64,000 nucleotides of DNA from Plumapathes pennacea (Eukaryota > Cnidaria > Anthozoa > Antipatharia > Myriopathidae), in assembly GCA_964036295.1 (NCBI GenBank), contig OZ038472.1, positions 9,606,068-9,670,067 of the forward strand, written 5' to 3'. Made by a program: the position numbers and the translations under genes. Below the pieces are notes generated by a model. The model had not been told where the DNA came from. It ran no database searches and was given only the letters and a program-made list of their open reading frames with translations. This document shows positions 23,645-33,248 of this stretch, piece after piece (the stretch's first letter is position 1; every line of letters begins with the position of its first letter).

Positions 23645-24248
23645 AACGAACTTTATGAGCCTGGCACCCTGCTGATGTTCTTGCGTTCAACGCGAGAACA
23701 TCGGCAGGGAGTCGAATTTGAGCCGCGCACTGACTTGACAGAATTGGTGTGAAAAGAGTTCACACCTGATTAGATGAACCAACAGCCTCGTGTATATATT
23801 TTTATTATTCAGTATTTCTGACCGGAAGCAGTGCTTTGTGGAATGTTTCGATCGGCTGCGCAGATTTTCAAACTGCATTTTGTTCGGTAAACTAGCCGAC
23901 CTGGCCGTAAAAGTAAAAGAACTGCAACATTGCTAGAACGCCGCTATTCGGGAAAACCGAGCAAATTATGCGTAACGGAGAACAAACGCGCACACGCTTG
24001 TGGGCATATAAAAATATCAACAGACAAGCTGGCTCTTGACAACACTAAGAAATATAGTCAAGCAATGAAATGTTAGCCTAAATAATATTCAGTGAAAAGA
24101 CGAACTTTTGCACGGACAGTTGACCTATCGTTCGAATTTCTTCCTTCGCGCGCTGGACGAAACTTGGTCTTGTTGATGCTACTATCACGGCAACGCTGTA
24201 CACATCGAAGCATCTACAGAAACACATTATGCCGCACAGAGGTACAGT
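23645..24248. other. No gene seen
   Basis: Unique-looking DNA without a convincing reading frame, directly upstream of the small tandem repeat that hosts the Polinton-like element. Confidence 0.5.
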
Positions 24249-24505
24249 ATTTCAGCCAAGCTACCCTGCTGCTTTTAGGTGGCCAATTCAGTCATGAAAA
24301 ATACGATTATTTCTGAAAGATATACAGGAAACTGAAATAGTTATAGTACCCAAGAAAGCATCAAGAAACATAAATATCTCACAGAGTCACAGCCTTTCAG
24401 CCAAGTTCCCCTGCTGCTTTCAGGTGGCCAAGTGAAAAATACGAAAATCATTATCCTGAAAGATGTTATCACAAGACCTAAACTAGTACCCAAGAAAGCA
24501 TCAAG
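24249..24505. repeat. About 140-bp tandem repeat, left part (Polinton target)
   Basis: Two units begin with TTTCAGCCAAG (T/C)(A/T)CCCCTGCTGCTTT and contain GGTGGCCA, GAAAAATACGA and ACCCAAGAAAGCATCAAG. A third unit is at 33786-33890 in the same orientation. The second unit is split by the 9.25-kb Polinton-like element: its end (TCAAGAAACA ... CTCACAGAGTCACAG) lies at 33760-33785. Confidence 0.8.
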
Positions 24506-24723
24506 AGTAGATAAGAAACGCTGATCCTGGAACACTTTCAAAAATAAGCCTATTTCACCGTAAGTTAACGATAAGTCGTTTTAGCAATCCATTGGAATGT
24601 GTGGAATGTGTGGAATGCAATTGAAAAAATTGAATTTTGGCTTAAGGGCATGGAAATTCTTAATCAAGTATGTCGTTTAAAAATCAAAATAATATTATGG
24701 ATGAACCAGTTAATATTGATGCT
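24506..24723 (+). repeat. Left terminal inverted repeat of the Polinton-like element
   Basis: About 170 bp is near-identical to the right repeat, and weaker identity continues across the first 18 codons of the polymerase gene. It contains a short tandem GGAATGTGT motif, three copies here against four in the right repeat. Confidence 0.88.
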
Positions 24724-27700
24724 CCCGTTCTTGAACCAACTAAAGAAACTTTTAAGCCTAAATCTTTAATGGAGTTATCTTCGAGATCGGCAAATTTAGT
24801 GAACAAACGAATTAATAATTTTGCAAATTGGATTTTGTCTTACGTTCCGAAAGCTGTTAAGAAGACAGTTAACGCCGGCGTTGTTTTATTAAAAGAGCAA
24901 ATTAATAAAATATATAAAAATCAAGATAAAAAGGAAAATAAAAGATCAAGAATATCTAAACCACGCCAAATAGAAGGCGCTTTCAAGGGATACCTAAAAA
25001 CTTATAGGATTGATGGAAATAATGAAAGAGATTACGTCGGGTTTTTAGGCAGGGTAAAAAAAGATGTAATGAAATTAATTAATGAACAAAAGAAACCAAT
25101 AAAGGTGAGGTTTATTTTAACCTGCGAGTTCAAAAGAGTTTTACCACATAATGGAGAGACGATTATTAGTACGGGTTATTTTCACTCAAATTTAAATAAT
25201 AAAACCAGCGGTGATGTAATAACTGAATCTACAGACTTTTCAAAAATGTATGACACAATTTTATCAAGTATCGTTGAAAAAATAGATACGTATCAAAATC
25301 AAGGTTCTGGCTGGGTTTTTAATGAAGTTCTTCATTTTGATTTACACATAAATCCATATGAACCTTTATCTGGTAGTTCATGCATAGATTTACCAAAAAA
25401 ACTAAAGGGTAAGAAGGCTATAATTAACGTGAAAAATCTTAATGATAATGAATGTTTTAAGGGGCAGTTACTAGCGCCGTTTATCCAGTAATTGATAACC
25501 CGCACCGTTTAACAAAAAAATTAAAAGAAAACTCGAAAAACTTTAATTGGGATGGAATTGAGTTTCCAACTACTTTAAATCAAATTGATACGTTTGAAAA
25601 GTTTAAATTTTCGGTTAATGTTTTTGGTTATGACGATGCTCATGGTGTTTATCCTCTAAGAATTAGCAAAAGAATCAACAAAGAAATAAAACACATTGAT
25701 TTAATTTTAATATCAAATGATGAGACGAAGCATTATTGTTGGATAACGGATAAGTCTAAGCTGCTTAGTTCACAAGTGAGTAAACATCGTAATAAGAGAT
25801 TTTTTTGTGATCGTTGTTTGAATTCTTTCATAAGTGAAAAATCCCTTGAAAAACACCTAGAGTATTGTTCGAAGAATGATGTTGTAAGACTTGATTTGCC
25901 TGAAGAAATGACACGAGTTGAATTCAAGGATCGAAATAAAGGTATGCCTGTTCCCTTTGTTATATACGCCGATTTTGAGTGTTTTACTGAAAAAATATCG
26001 ACTTGTTCACCGCCAAAAGATAGAAGCTACACAAACGCATACCAAAATCATATACCTTCTGGATTTTGTTTTTACGTAAAGTGTGTTGATGATGGCCTTT
26101 CGTTAGGCCCATTTACGGTATCTAAAAAATCACAAGACGAAAATTTAGCCGAGATATTTGTGAAACAGCTTGAAGAAACGATTAGGTCTATTTACAGCCG
26201 AGCTAAGTATCCAAAGGAAATGAAGTTTGGTAAATCAGAAAAGAAGATTTATGATGATTCAAAAGTTTGCCATATTTGTGAAGCAAGTTTTATATTTAAC
26301 GATAAGGTTAGAGATCACTGTCATATAACTGGTGAGTTTAGAGGTGCGGCGCATAGTAGTTGTAATTTAGAATACAAAATGCCAAAGGTTTATCCCGTAA
26401 TTTTTCACAATTTGGCTAATTACGACGCACATATTTTAATAACTGAGCTAGGCGGAGAAGTAGATTGTATTCCAAACACAGATGAGAAATACATTTCTTT
26501 TAAGAAAAAGATAATTGTTGATACATTCATGGACATAGATACCGGCAATGATGTTAATATAAAACGAGAAAATACGATTTATTGACAGCTTTAAATTTAT
26601 GGCTTCTAGCTTAGGCAACCTAGCTAAAACTCTTAGCAAAGAAAAGTGTAAGAATTTAGCTAAGTTTTACAAGGGAGATCGCCTTAATTTGTTACTTAGG
26701 AAAGGCGTTTACCCTTATGACTATGTGGATTCCCTAAAAAAAATAGAAGAAGCTAGTCTTCCCCCAATTGAAGAGTTTTACTCCAGGTTAAATGATGAAA
26801 ATATATAAAAGGAAGATTATGAGCATGCTAAGAAAGTTTGGGAGAAATTCAACGTTAAAAACATGAGAAAATATCATAACATTTATTTGAAGTCAGACGT
26901 GTTGTTATTAGCCGACGTTTTTGAGAATTTTAGAGATGTTTGCCTTGAAAATTATAAGTTAGACCCAGCTTGGTTTTACACTTCACCTGGGCTAGCTTGG
27001 AGCGCAGCTTTAAAATTGACGAAAGTATCTCTTGATTTAATAAATGACGTAGATATGTTACTCATGATTGAGAAGGGGATTAGAGGCGGGGTTTCAATGA
27101 TTTGCACTAGACATGGCGAAGCCAACAATCCTTATATGATAAAATACGATGATTCGAAAAATACAAAGTATATAACTTACCTTGACGCAAATAATCTTTA
27201 TGGATGGGCAATGAGTAAGCCATTACCAACGTCAGATTTTGAGTGGATGAATCGAAGAGAACTAAGAGATTGGAAAACATATCCATGCATACTTGAGGTA
27301 GATCTTGAATATTCAAAAAGTTTACATGATTTTCACAACGATTACCCGCTCGCACCGGAGAGTGTTATGATAAATAAGTGTGAAAAGTTAGTGCCAACTC
27401 TCTGGGATAAGAGGAAGTACGTGGTTCATCACGAAGCGTTGAAGACTTATAAAAGGTTAGGGTTAAAGATTAAGAAAATAAGACGAGGTATAAAATTTGA
27501 GGAGAGTGCGTGGCTGAAAAGTTACATTGATTTGAACACTAATCTTAGGGCAAACGCAAAGAACGACTTTGAAAAAGACTTCTTCAAACTGATGAATAAC
27601 TCTGTTTTTGGGAAAACTATGGAAAACATAAGAAATAGAGTAGACATTAAGTTGGTTACTAACGTGGCGCAAGCCAAAAAACTTATCTCAAAACCAAGCT

Positions 27701-28506
27701 TTGATAGAAGGAAAATATTTTGTGACAAATTAGCTGCCATACACATGCATAGGACGAAGCTATATTTCGATAAACCAGTTTACTTAGGAATGTCAATACT
27801 TGACATAAGTAAAACGTTGATGTATGATTTTCATTACGATTACATCAAAGAGAAGTATGGCGACAAGGCAAGATTATTATTTACTGACACTGATTCGTTA
27901 ATGTATGAAATACAAACAGACGATTTTTACAAAGACATAGGCGATGATGTTTTAACCTCGTTTGACACTAGTAATTACCCTAAGGAGCATCCTTCTGGAA
28001 TTACTACTGGAGTTAACAAAAAGGTTATTGGAATGTTTAAGGATGAAGTTGGCGGGAAACAAATTTCAGAGTTTGTCGGATTGAGAGCCAAACTTTACTC
28101 TTACGTACTCGATTCTTCCAACGTGGATGAAAAAAAGTGTAAGGGCGTGAAGAAGGTTGTTATCAAGAAGGATATAAATTTCCAGGATTATAAAGATTGT
28201 TTAATTAAAGGAGGTAAGAAAATGAGGGTGATGAATTTAATTAGGAGTCGCGATCATGAAATCTATACTGAGGAAGTAAACAAGGTAGCGTTAAGTAGGG
28301 AAGATGATAAGAGACATATATTACTAAACGGAATAGACACTTTGGCACTAGGGCATTATATGATTGGTGGAATTATTGATAATATGGGTGAAGAAGTAGA
28401 TGAAGAATTAGATGAAGAGGTAGATGAAGAATTTATGGCGGAAAGTTTTGAGGGTGATATAGTACTCGCAACAATGGATGGAAAGGTTTTGGAAAAGATA
28501 TGTTGA
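24670..28506 (+). pseudogene. polB: Polinton-type DNA polymerase B with zinc finger and endonuclease VII-like module, broken
   Basis: Replicative polymerase of the element, in three reading-frame segments: 24670 to about 25462, about 25463-26585 and about 26575-28506. The order of parts is: a basic N-terminal region of about 260 residues with the family motif GSGW and NECFK; a C2H2 finger (CDRCLNSF...HLEYC, near 25806); exonuclease motif DFE at about 25971; an HNH/endonuclease VII-like zinc motif (CHICEASF ... DHCHITGEF, 26268-26360); exonuclease motif NLANYDAHI (about 26410); then the polymerase motifs YLDANNLYGW (A, 27178), MNNSVFGKT (B, 27592) and FTDTDS (C, 27881, catalytic Asp pair). The tail is acidic (EEVDEELDEE). 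Breaks are a frameshift near 25462, another near 26575 and an in-frame TAA at 26806-26808. The polymerase catalytic core from 26863 to the end is uninterrupted and its active-site residues are intact. The start Met is inside the left inverted repeat. Convergent with the integrase remnant. Confidence 0.93.
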
Positions 28507-28532
28507 AAGATTAGTAGAAATAGGAATGAATC

Positions 28533-29105
28533 TTATTGTTTTAAAACAAATTTTGGCGGCAATTCTGTGTCAAATGGTATTATTAATAATTCTTCTCTGA
28601 CAAATCCTCTCTTTGGCCTGTCGATTAGGTAATATAATACTGGTTGATCTTTTTTTATCACGGCGTTTTTCAATTCGAATACCTTTGTGCTCCACACGGG
28701 ATCAATTGCTCTCCTAATGTTTCCACCTTCTTCCTCACCAGGCGATAACAAATATCTTACGTTAACGTCCCGATCGATTCTTTTTTCTTCAAATCCAACG
28801 GGCCTTGAGTACCTCCTTTTCTCTCGTTTAACGTTTTTCTCAAGATAAGCGTTAACGGCTTTCTTACCTGTCAATCTAGTGAAGTGATTATTTATGGTTT
28901 TCAGATATTTGGTAATCTAGTTACCCATTTAGTAGACCTACCATTAGTAACAAGTTCGTCCACGTATTGTTGGCTAAATATTTTTTCACCTAACGTTTTG
29001 TTAGCTCTTTCAACAAACGCTTGCGCTCTATGATTACCTGCTTCAGATCTCATGATTTTAACTTTTCTTTCACTCATCAACCCATTTTCAGAAGCAACTC
29101 TTGCC
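28533..29105 (-). pseudogene. Retroviral-type integrase of the Polinton-like element, 5'-truncated
   Basis: The minus-strand frame from about 29103 reads SERKVKIMRSEAGNHRA, QAFVERANKTLGEKIF, GRSTKWVTRLPNI and a stop. After a frameshift near 28915 it continues as KAVNAYLEKN, SRPVGFEEKRIDRDVN, VRYLLSPGEEEGG, AIDPVWSTKVFELKN, LYYLIDRPKRGFVREEL and ends PPKFVLKQ. The FVERANKTL segment is where the catalytic Glu of the DDE core lies. VRYLLSPGE, DPVWS and RGFVREEL are the C-terminal domain shared by Polinton integrases as I recall them. The N-terminal zinc finger and both catalytic Asp regions are missing: sequence upstream of 29105 belongs to a different gene fragment. The integrase would insert the element into host DNA. 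It ends 27 bp from the convergent polymerase gene. Confidence 0.85.
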
Positions 29106-29149
29106 TAATGATAAAAACACTTATTCCAGATAATAAAAAATTGATAAAA

Positions 29150-29276
29150 AGAGAGAAAGAGACAATTGATGATTTTTTTCATTGAAGTGACTATTATCAA
29201 TAAAGGTGACCGTTTCACTTATGGCGAAGTAAAAGCTGGAATCGTTCACTTAGTAATATACCATACAGAACCATGA
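29150..29276 (+). pseudogene. 3' fragment of the tandem ~145-aa gene family
   Basis: The frame ends VTIINKGDRFTYGEVKAG then HLVIYHTEP and TGA at 29274-29276. It matches the C-termini of the next two genes (QLVIYHTQP and IIIHHTEP). The 5' part is lost and a frameshift lies near 29170. This is the first of three copies; the deletion that removed its start also truncated the integrase. Confidence 0.75.
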
Positions 29277-29336
29277 CTTTTACTCATAATCTATCTAATC
29301 ATCAATCTAAGGGCTATCGCGTAGTCTAGAAAAAAA

Positions 29337-29783
29337 ATGTACAAAACTCACTTCTTAATAAAACGACGCGGCGTAAAAATATTGAATGGTAATATTGGCG
29401 CGGACGTTCTTGGTGCTAAGGTTAAGTTAAGAAAAAGAATAATTGGTGCTAAGTACTTTGAGGTCCAAAGCGCCTCAGAAGCTAGATTGTATAAACTTAA
29501 TATGGTGGTTTATTGTAGCTTGACCGATGACACCAGGCAATACACAAACTTTGAATTTCATTCTTATGCTGGCGTTAAGGGATTCAAAATGCGCAATAAA
29601 GTCTTTAGGGAAAAAGAATTTCTTTACTTTAAAGGCGACTTACCCATGATAAAGGTGCCAACTAACACAGATGTAATTAACGAATTTATAGTTATCCTAG
29701 CACCACTAGACTCTGCTAGATTTTCTAAAGCAGACGTTCGTCATAGTTTCTTACAATTAGTTATTTATCACACTCAACCTTAA
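29337..29783 (+). CDS. Polinton-borne protein of unknown function, copy 2 of tandem family
   Basis: 148 codons, intact, starting at an ATG preceded by A-rich sequence (AAAAAAATG). The protein is probably beta-rich with alternating hydrophobic residues and has no signal peptide or membrane segment. Shared family features with the next gene are MYxTxxFIK at the start, LGAKVKLRKRIIGAKYFE/ LKAKFTLGERIVGAKYLE (residues about 25-45), a LxDDxxxY motif in the middle, FRExEFLYFKGD/KSKSFLIVRDN, KVPTN/KMPIN and a C-terminus (I/V)IYHTxP. Its position between integrase and the membrane protein is where Polintons often carry virion or accessory genes, but a capsid role is only a guess. Confidence 0.7.
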   Translation: MYKTHFLIKRRGVKILNGNIGADVLGAKVKLRKRIIGAKYFEVQSASEARLYKLNMVVYCSLTDDTRQYTNFEFHSYAGVKGFKMRNKVFREKEFLYFKGDLPMIKVPTNTDVINEFIVILAPLDSARFSKADVRHSFLQLVIYHTQP

Positions 29784-29828
29784 TATCGTATTAAGAATTT
29801 AAAAACAAGTTAAAACAAATCAATAAAA

Positions 29829-30260
29829 ATGTACGAAACCAACCTATTTATTAAACTAGAAATTGGCGAACGTGGATCGGGAGGTGGGGCTAAGAGCCTA
29901 AAAGCTAAGTTTACATTAGGTGAAAGAATAGTTGGGGCGAAATACTTAGAGATAGTTAACGCTTCAGTTTCAAGAACTAGAGACCTCCCCACATTAGCAA
30001 CTTGCGACCTCATCGATGATAGTAAAGCGTATATTAACACCGACAATGAAAGAAAAATTCATAAAAAAGTATTCAAGTCAAAGTCTTTTTTGATCGTAAG
30101 AGACAACTTTAGGAGAATTAAGATGCCCATAAACAAAAGTATTTCGGTAATCGATGATATGGAAATAGAACTAACTTTAGTAAATAAGGAATTATCATTC
30201 ACGCTCTATGAAGAGATGCACTCTTCAATTCACATAATAATTCATCACACGGAACCTTAA
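29829..30260 (+). CDS. Polinton-borne protein of unknown function, copy 3 of tandem family
   Basis: 143 codons, intact, 45 bp after the previous gene and paralogous to it (see its entry for shared motifs). It has a glycine-rich turn (GERGSGGGAK) after the first strand and ends IHIIIHHTEP. The two paralogs are strongly diverged (roughly a third identical by eye), so the duplication is old, yet both frames are open while the polymerase and integrase are broken. Either the copies are short enough to escape mutation or they stayed under selection longer. Confidence 0.7.
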   Translation: MYETNLFIKLEIGERGSGGGAKSLKAKFTLGERIVGAKYLEIVNASVSRTRDLPTLATCDLIDDSKAYINTDNERKIHKKVFKSKSFLIVRDNFRRIKMPINKSISVIDDMEIELTLVNKELSFTLYEEMHSSIHIIIHHTEP

Positions 30261-30292
30261 AATTTAGCTTAAGAGGTGATGATAAAAAATCT

Positions 30293-30889
30293 ATGGGTGA
30301 ATATTTTAAAAAAGATGGAATTTATCCTGAAGTGCCTAAGGATTCTAATTCTTATAGGTTAACTGTATGCACAAGAATACTTGAAACTATGAACAAAAAC
30401 TTGGAAGATAACGTCAAAAAACAATCAAAGTGCTTAAAAAAGCACACTAGATTAAGAAACGTAAATTCATTCTCATCTGCGGGTGCAGCGGCTATATCAA
30501 TATCTGGTGTTGGAGTTTCTGGAAGTGGATTTGGATTAGTCGTAGGCGTTCCACTTATCGGGGTTGGAGCATTGTTAGGAATCACATCTTTTGTGACAAT
30601 TCACCTTGACAATGAGTGTGTCAAAAAATTGATTATCCATGAAAAGCTAATATCACTAAGTCAAGCAAAAATTAGCAGCATTAGAAATATGGTTAATAAA
30701 GCCCTATCAGACGAAACTATCTCAGAAGAGGAGTTCAAAAAAATTGAAGAAGAAAGATACAATTACGAGGCACAAATAAGAAAAATATTAGAAGTAAAAA
30801 AAAAGGGAGTAAATTTAGAAAGAAATCCGAGCTTGAGAAGGTTGACTGGAGAGCTAGTAGAAGCCATTCAACTATTGAAGAAATCCTAA
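30293..30889 (+). CDS. Membrane-hairpin protein of Polinton-like elements
   Basis: 198 codons, 33 bp after the preceding gene. Residues about 1-60 are hydrophilic with a basic helix (KKQSKCLKKHTRLRN). Residues about 62-105 form a Gly/Ala/Val-rich hydrophobic stretch (AAAISISGVGVSGSGFG, GVPLIGVGALLGITSF) that could span a membrane as one or two helices. Residues 110-198 are a charged coiled-coil-like region with DETISEEEFKKIEEE. I recall the same architecture (hydrophobic glycine-rich hairpin then DxxISxEEF) as a recurrent unknown protein in cnidarian Polintons. The role is unknown; membrane attachment or membrane remodelling is possible. A frame switch in the A-run at about 30797 would give a different C-terminus that stays open to 30975. 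Confidence 0.65.
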   Translation: MGEYFKKDGIYPEVPKDSNSYRLTVCTRILETMNKNLEDNVKKQSKCLKKHTRLRNVNSFSSAGAAAISISGVGVSGSGFGLVVGVPLIGVGALLGITSFVTIHLDNECVKKLIIHEKLISLSQAKISSIRNMVNKALSDETISEEEFKKIEEERYNYEAQIRKILEVKKKGVNLERNPSLRRLTGELVEAIQLLKKS

Positions 30890-30975
30890 AAGGATTCGAT
30901 GTTGACATAAACATTAGAATCACTCCCCGTAACACAAGGTTGCCACCAACTGCACCGCCGGCGTACGAGGCTTAA
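30806..30975 (+). other. Alternative 3' frame with overlapping PTAP and PPAY motifs
   Basis: In the frame one step away from the membrane-protein frame, the DNA is open from about the A-run at 30797 to a TAA at 30973-30975. It reads KSELEKVDWRASRS, TIEEILKGFDVDIN and ends LPPTAPPAYEA. The end contains PTAP (30946-30957) overlapping PPAY (30955-30966). Both are classic late-domain motifs that bind ESCRT-I and Nedd4-type ligases. The segment may be the true C-terminus of the preceding gene after a slip in the A-run, or an unrelated small gene remnant. Confidence 0.45.
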
Positions 30976-30982
30976 AAGTTAA

Positions 30983-31010
30983 ATATTCTATATTTCGAAA
31001 TATAGAATAT
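30983..31010. promoter_or_regulatory. Perfect 28-bp palindrome at a gene start
   Basis: The sequence centred on TATTTCGAAATA is a perfect inverted repeat of 28 bp whose last two bases are the A and T of the ATG at 31009. Its position immediately before and into the start codon suggests an operator, a hairpin in the 5' leader, or a promoter element. Confidence 0.5.
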
Positions 31011-32773
31011 GAAAAAGCTATTCTTTGATCAAAGGAATAATCTAAACACATACGGATGGGGTTATGATGGTTTAAATCACGGGGGATATACTGGCATGAA
31101 TAAAAAAAAAAAAACCCTTTTAGTGATTTTAGTCATAGCGATGCCGGTGATGGACCAATAAAGGTACCAACTCATGAGGAACTACAGGAACGAGAAGAAC
31201 TCATCAAAAAGGGAAAAACAGCAATGAAAAACTTTAAGAAACAATTTCCAAACGCTAAAGAAAATAAATTCATCACCGTTGACGAAGGTGATGGAGACGA
31301 AAAATATTCCATTGAGGGGATAGACTTGAAAAATGGACCTGGAGCAACGAGAGTCATTTGGAAAGATGGAAATTTCCTCGTTGATAGAGAGTTTTTCAGA
31401 TGAGTTAATAGAAGATCTTGGAGAAGAAAACACATTTCCAACAACTTTGCTTTTGTGGGATGAAAAATACGCAATTAGACCAACTAGTTTTAACAAAGCG
31501 ACGAAACCAATACCAACAAACCTCAAGATTTACGTCTCGGAATCTTCCTTCTTCATTGCTAACATGAAGGACATTTTCACAAATGGGGCTTTCAAATTCG
31601 AAAATTCGAAAGACGCAAACAGATGGCAAAAAGGACCTGACAGGGCCACAACAATTCAGTTTTGCCGTTTGGTGTGCTATTTGTGGTTGCGGTATTGGAC
31701 TTGATGAAGATTACGGCCCCGTAGTTCAAAGTTTGATCAAATTTCACGTTTAATTTACTATTAGAAGGGTATTATACGAGCTTGAAGTAGCCCTTCCAAA
31801 CACAAACGCTTTCGATGAAAAAAATAATCCCATAAACAAAGGCAAGTACTAAGCCTTGTGTAAGGAGTTTGGAATTAGCGTAAACGAAGACTTCCACTGG
31901 AAACATGGAAGAAATGGAGGCCTAGGAAATCTTTACATCTGGAACGAATTGCGAGACAAGCAAATAATTTGCGACTCAAGGTATAACAACTGGCCAAACG
32001 ACTACCTTAAATTTTATTCTGAAGGTGATAAAAAGTACAATTTCAAAAACGAATGGTTTGACGACAAAAAAGGTCTCACCTTCGTGGTTGAGTCAAAAGG
32101 TAAAACGCCAATAATATCCTTCATAAGAAACGACACTCATGGTGGAAAACAACATCAGTGGTTTGCCTTAATGAACGGCAATGGTATCACCAAAGCAGGA
32201 CTTGGCAGACTTAATAGAAGTATCGAAGCCTTCGTTTATTGCGTTTTGGGAGCCCAAGCAAATGTTAGAAACCCCATCGTTGGAGATGGAGGAGGGGCCC
32301 AAGAAGCACAACAAGAGATGCTCATCTTATTCGAAAGCGCCGTGATCGAGGAGGATATCGCAGAAAGTATTTCAAGATATCAACTAGCTGTTCAAAACGC
32401 GAAAGTAAGATTAGACTTTGCCATAACACCAGGAACGTGGTTACTACCTTCTGAATTGGTGATTAACACTGAAAGAGTGGAAGGATATAATAATAAGTTA
32501 CAAAAAACTACAAGCGCTATGAAAGTTGGGTCTAATAGTTCAGTTAATGAAAATGATAAAGATAATGAAAAAAATAAAGACACAGACAATGAAAAAGAAC
32601 CAACAAAAGACGCTGATGAACGGTCCAAAGTTAACGGCGACAAAAGAGTATCGCCTGATGAGAAAATTAACTCTTCAGTAAGGTCTAAAGTTCATGAAGA
32701 TAGATTAGCAGCAATAATAATTAAAACGCTAACCAAAGTAATTTTCATAACAATCAATCATTTCCTCGTCTAA
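31009..32773 (+). pseudogene. Large unknown Polinton gene, broken into at least five pieces
   Basis: One long gene can be followed through frame changes. It starts MKKLFFDQRNNLNTYGWGYD at 31009, shifts in the A-run at about 31105, continues FSHSDAGDGPIKVPTHEELQ and EKYSIEGIDL, VIWKDGNFLVDREFF to about 31402. It then shifts to EISSLIESFSDELIEDLGEE ... SFFIANMKDIFTNGAFKFEN (to about 31670), shifts to GLDEDYGPVVQSLIKF with a TAA at about 31750 and another at about 31850, and ends in the open frame from 31856 (CKEFGISVNEDFHWKHGRNG, DTHGGKQHQWFALMNGNG, GGAQEAQQEML, SISRYQLAVQNAKVRLDF). The last 90 codons are a charged low-complexity tail (NENDKDNEKNKD). About 585 codons in total, no known fold recognised. 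The size and position would suit a structural or accessory virion protein, which is speculation. Confidence 0.6.
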
Positions 32774-32992
32774 ATTTTCCAAAATATTAGAAAAAACCTT
32801 CTCGGCCTTAGTTTCATGTTGATAAAGAAAATCTAAATTTAAAATACCAAAAATATCTATTAGGTCTACTATTATGTCCTCATCTTCTAAAACCTTATTA
32901 TGAAAGTAAGCTTCATAAACTCCTCTAATCAGTCTTTCCTTAAAGCTTAAGATAGTCTCAAAACTAAAATCATCAAGTTTTTTGTTCATCAC
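32729..32992 (-). CDS. Small acidic protein of unknown function
   Basis: 87 codons on the minus strand, overlapping the 3' end of the preceding broken gene by 45 bp. It starts MMNKKLDDFSFETILSFKE and contains EDEDIIVDLIDIFGILNLDF and SNILENLDEEMIDCYENYFG. It is Leu/Ile and Asp/Glu-rich and probably helical, with no cysteine cluster or membrane segment. Composition resembles small acidic DNA-mimic or replication-accessory proteins, but no family is recognised. Two copies of a 14-bp palindrome lie 120-195 bp upstream of its start. Confidence 0.45.
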   Translation of the reverse strand: MMNKKLDDFSFETILSFKERLIRGVYEAYFHNKVLEDEDIIVDLIDIFGILNLDFLYQHETKAEKVFSNILENLDEEMIDCYENYFG

Positions 32993-33111
32993 ACTTATTT
33001 AATCAAACTCTCTTAAGCCATTATTATTCAAAATCAATTTTTAATAAACCACATCTTCACCCTCGTTGTCTTCAAACTTTGGTGGGGGACTAACAATGGC
33101 TTCCCTAGGTT

Positions 33112-33187
33112 TCTAACGCGTTAGATTTTTAATTTGAATAAATCTTTTGGGAAAAATCTTAGAAGTGCAGGTTTCTAACGCGTTAGA
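33112..33187. promoter_or_regulatory. Pair of 14-bp palindromes TCTAACGCGTTAGA
   Basis: The same perfect palindrome occurs at 33112-33125 and 33174-33187, 62 bp apart, each preceded by AGGTT and followed by TTTTTA. It contains ACGCGT. It lies between the 3' end of the zinc protein gene and the start of the small acidic gene, both on the minus strand, so it could be a shared regulatory region or an origin element. Confidence 0.5.
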
Positions 33188-33248
33188 TTTTTATTTTAAT
33201 AAACCTTTTTCTATAATTCTTAACGAAAAAACGTTAAGAATTAAAAAT

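Noticed and set aside
26448..27746. Minus-strand reading frames opposite the DNA polymerase
   Set aside because: They are shadows of the well-supported polymerase frame and have no recognisable domains.
29337..30260. Naming the tandem genes as capsid (penton) proteins
   Set aside because: Their size and likely beta content would allow it, but no diagnostic motif is visible, so the call was left as unknown.
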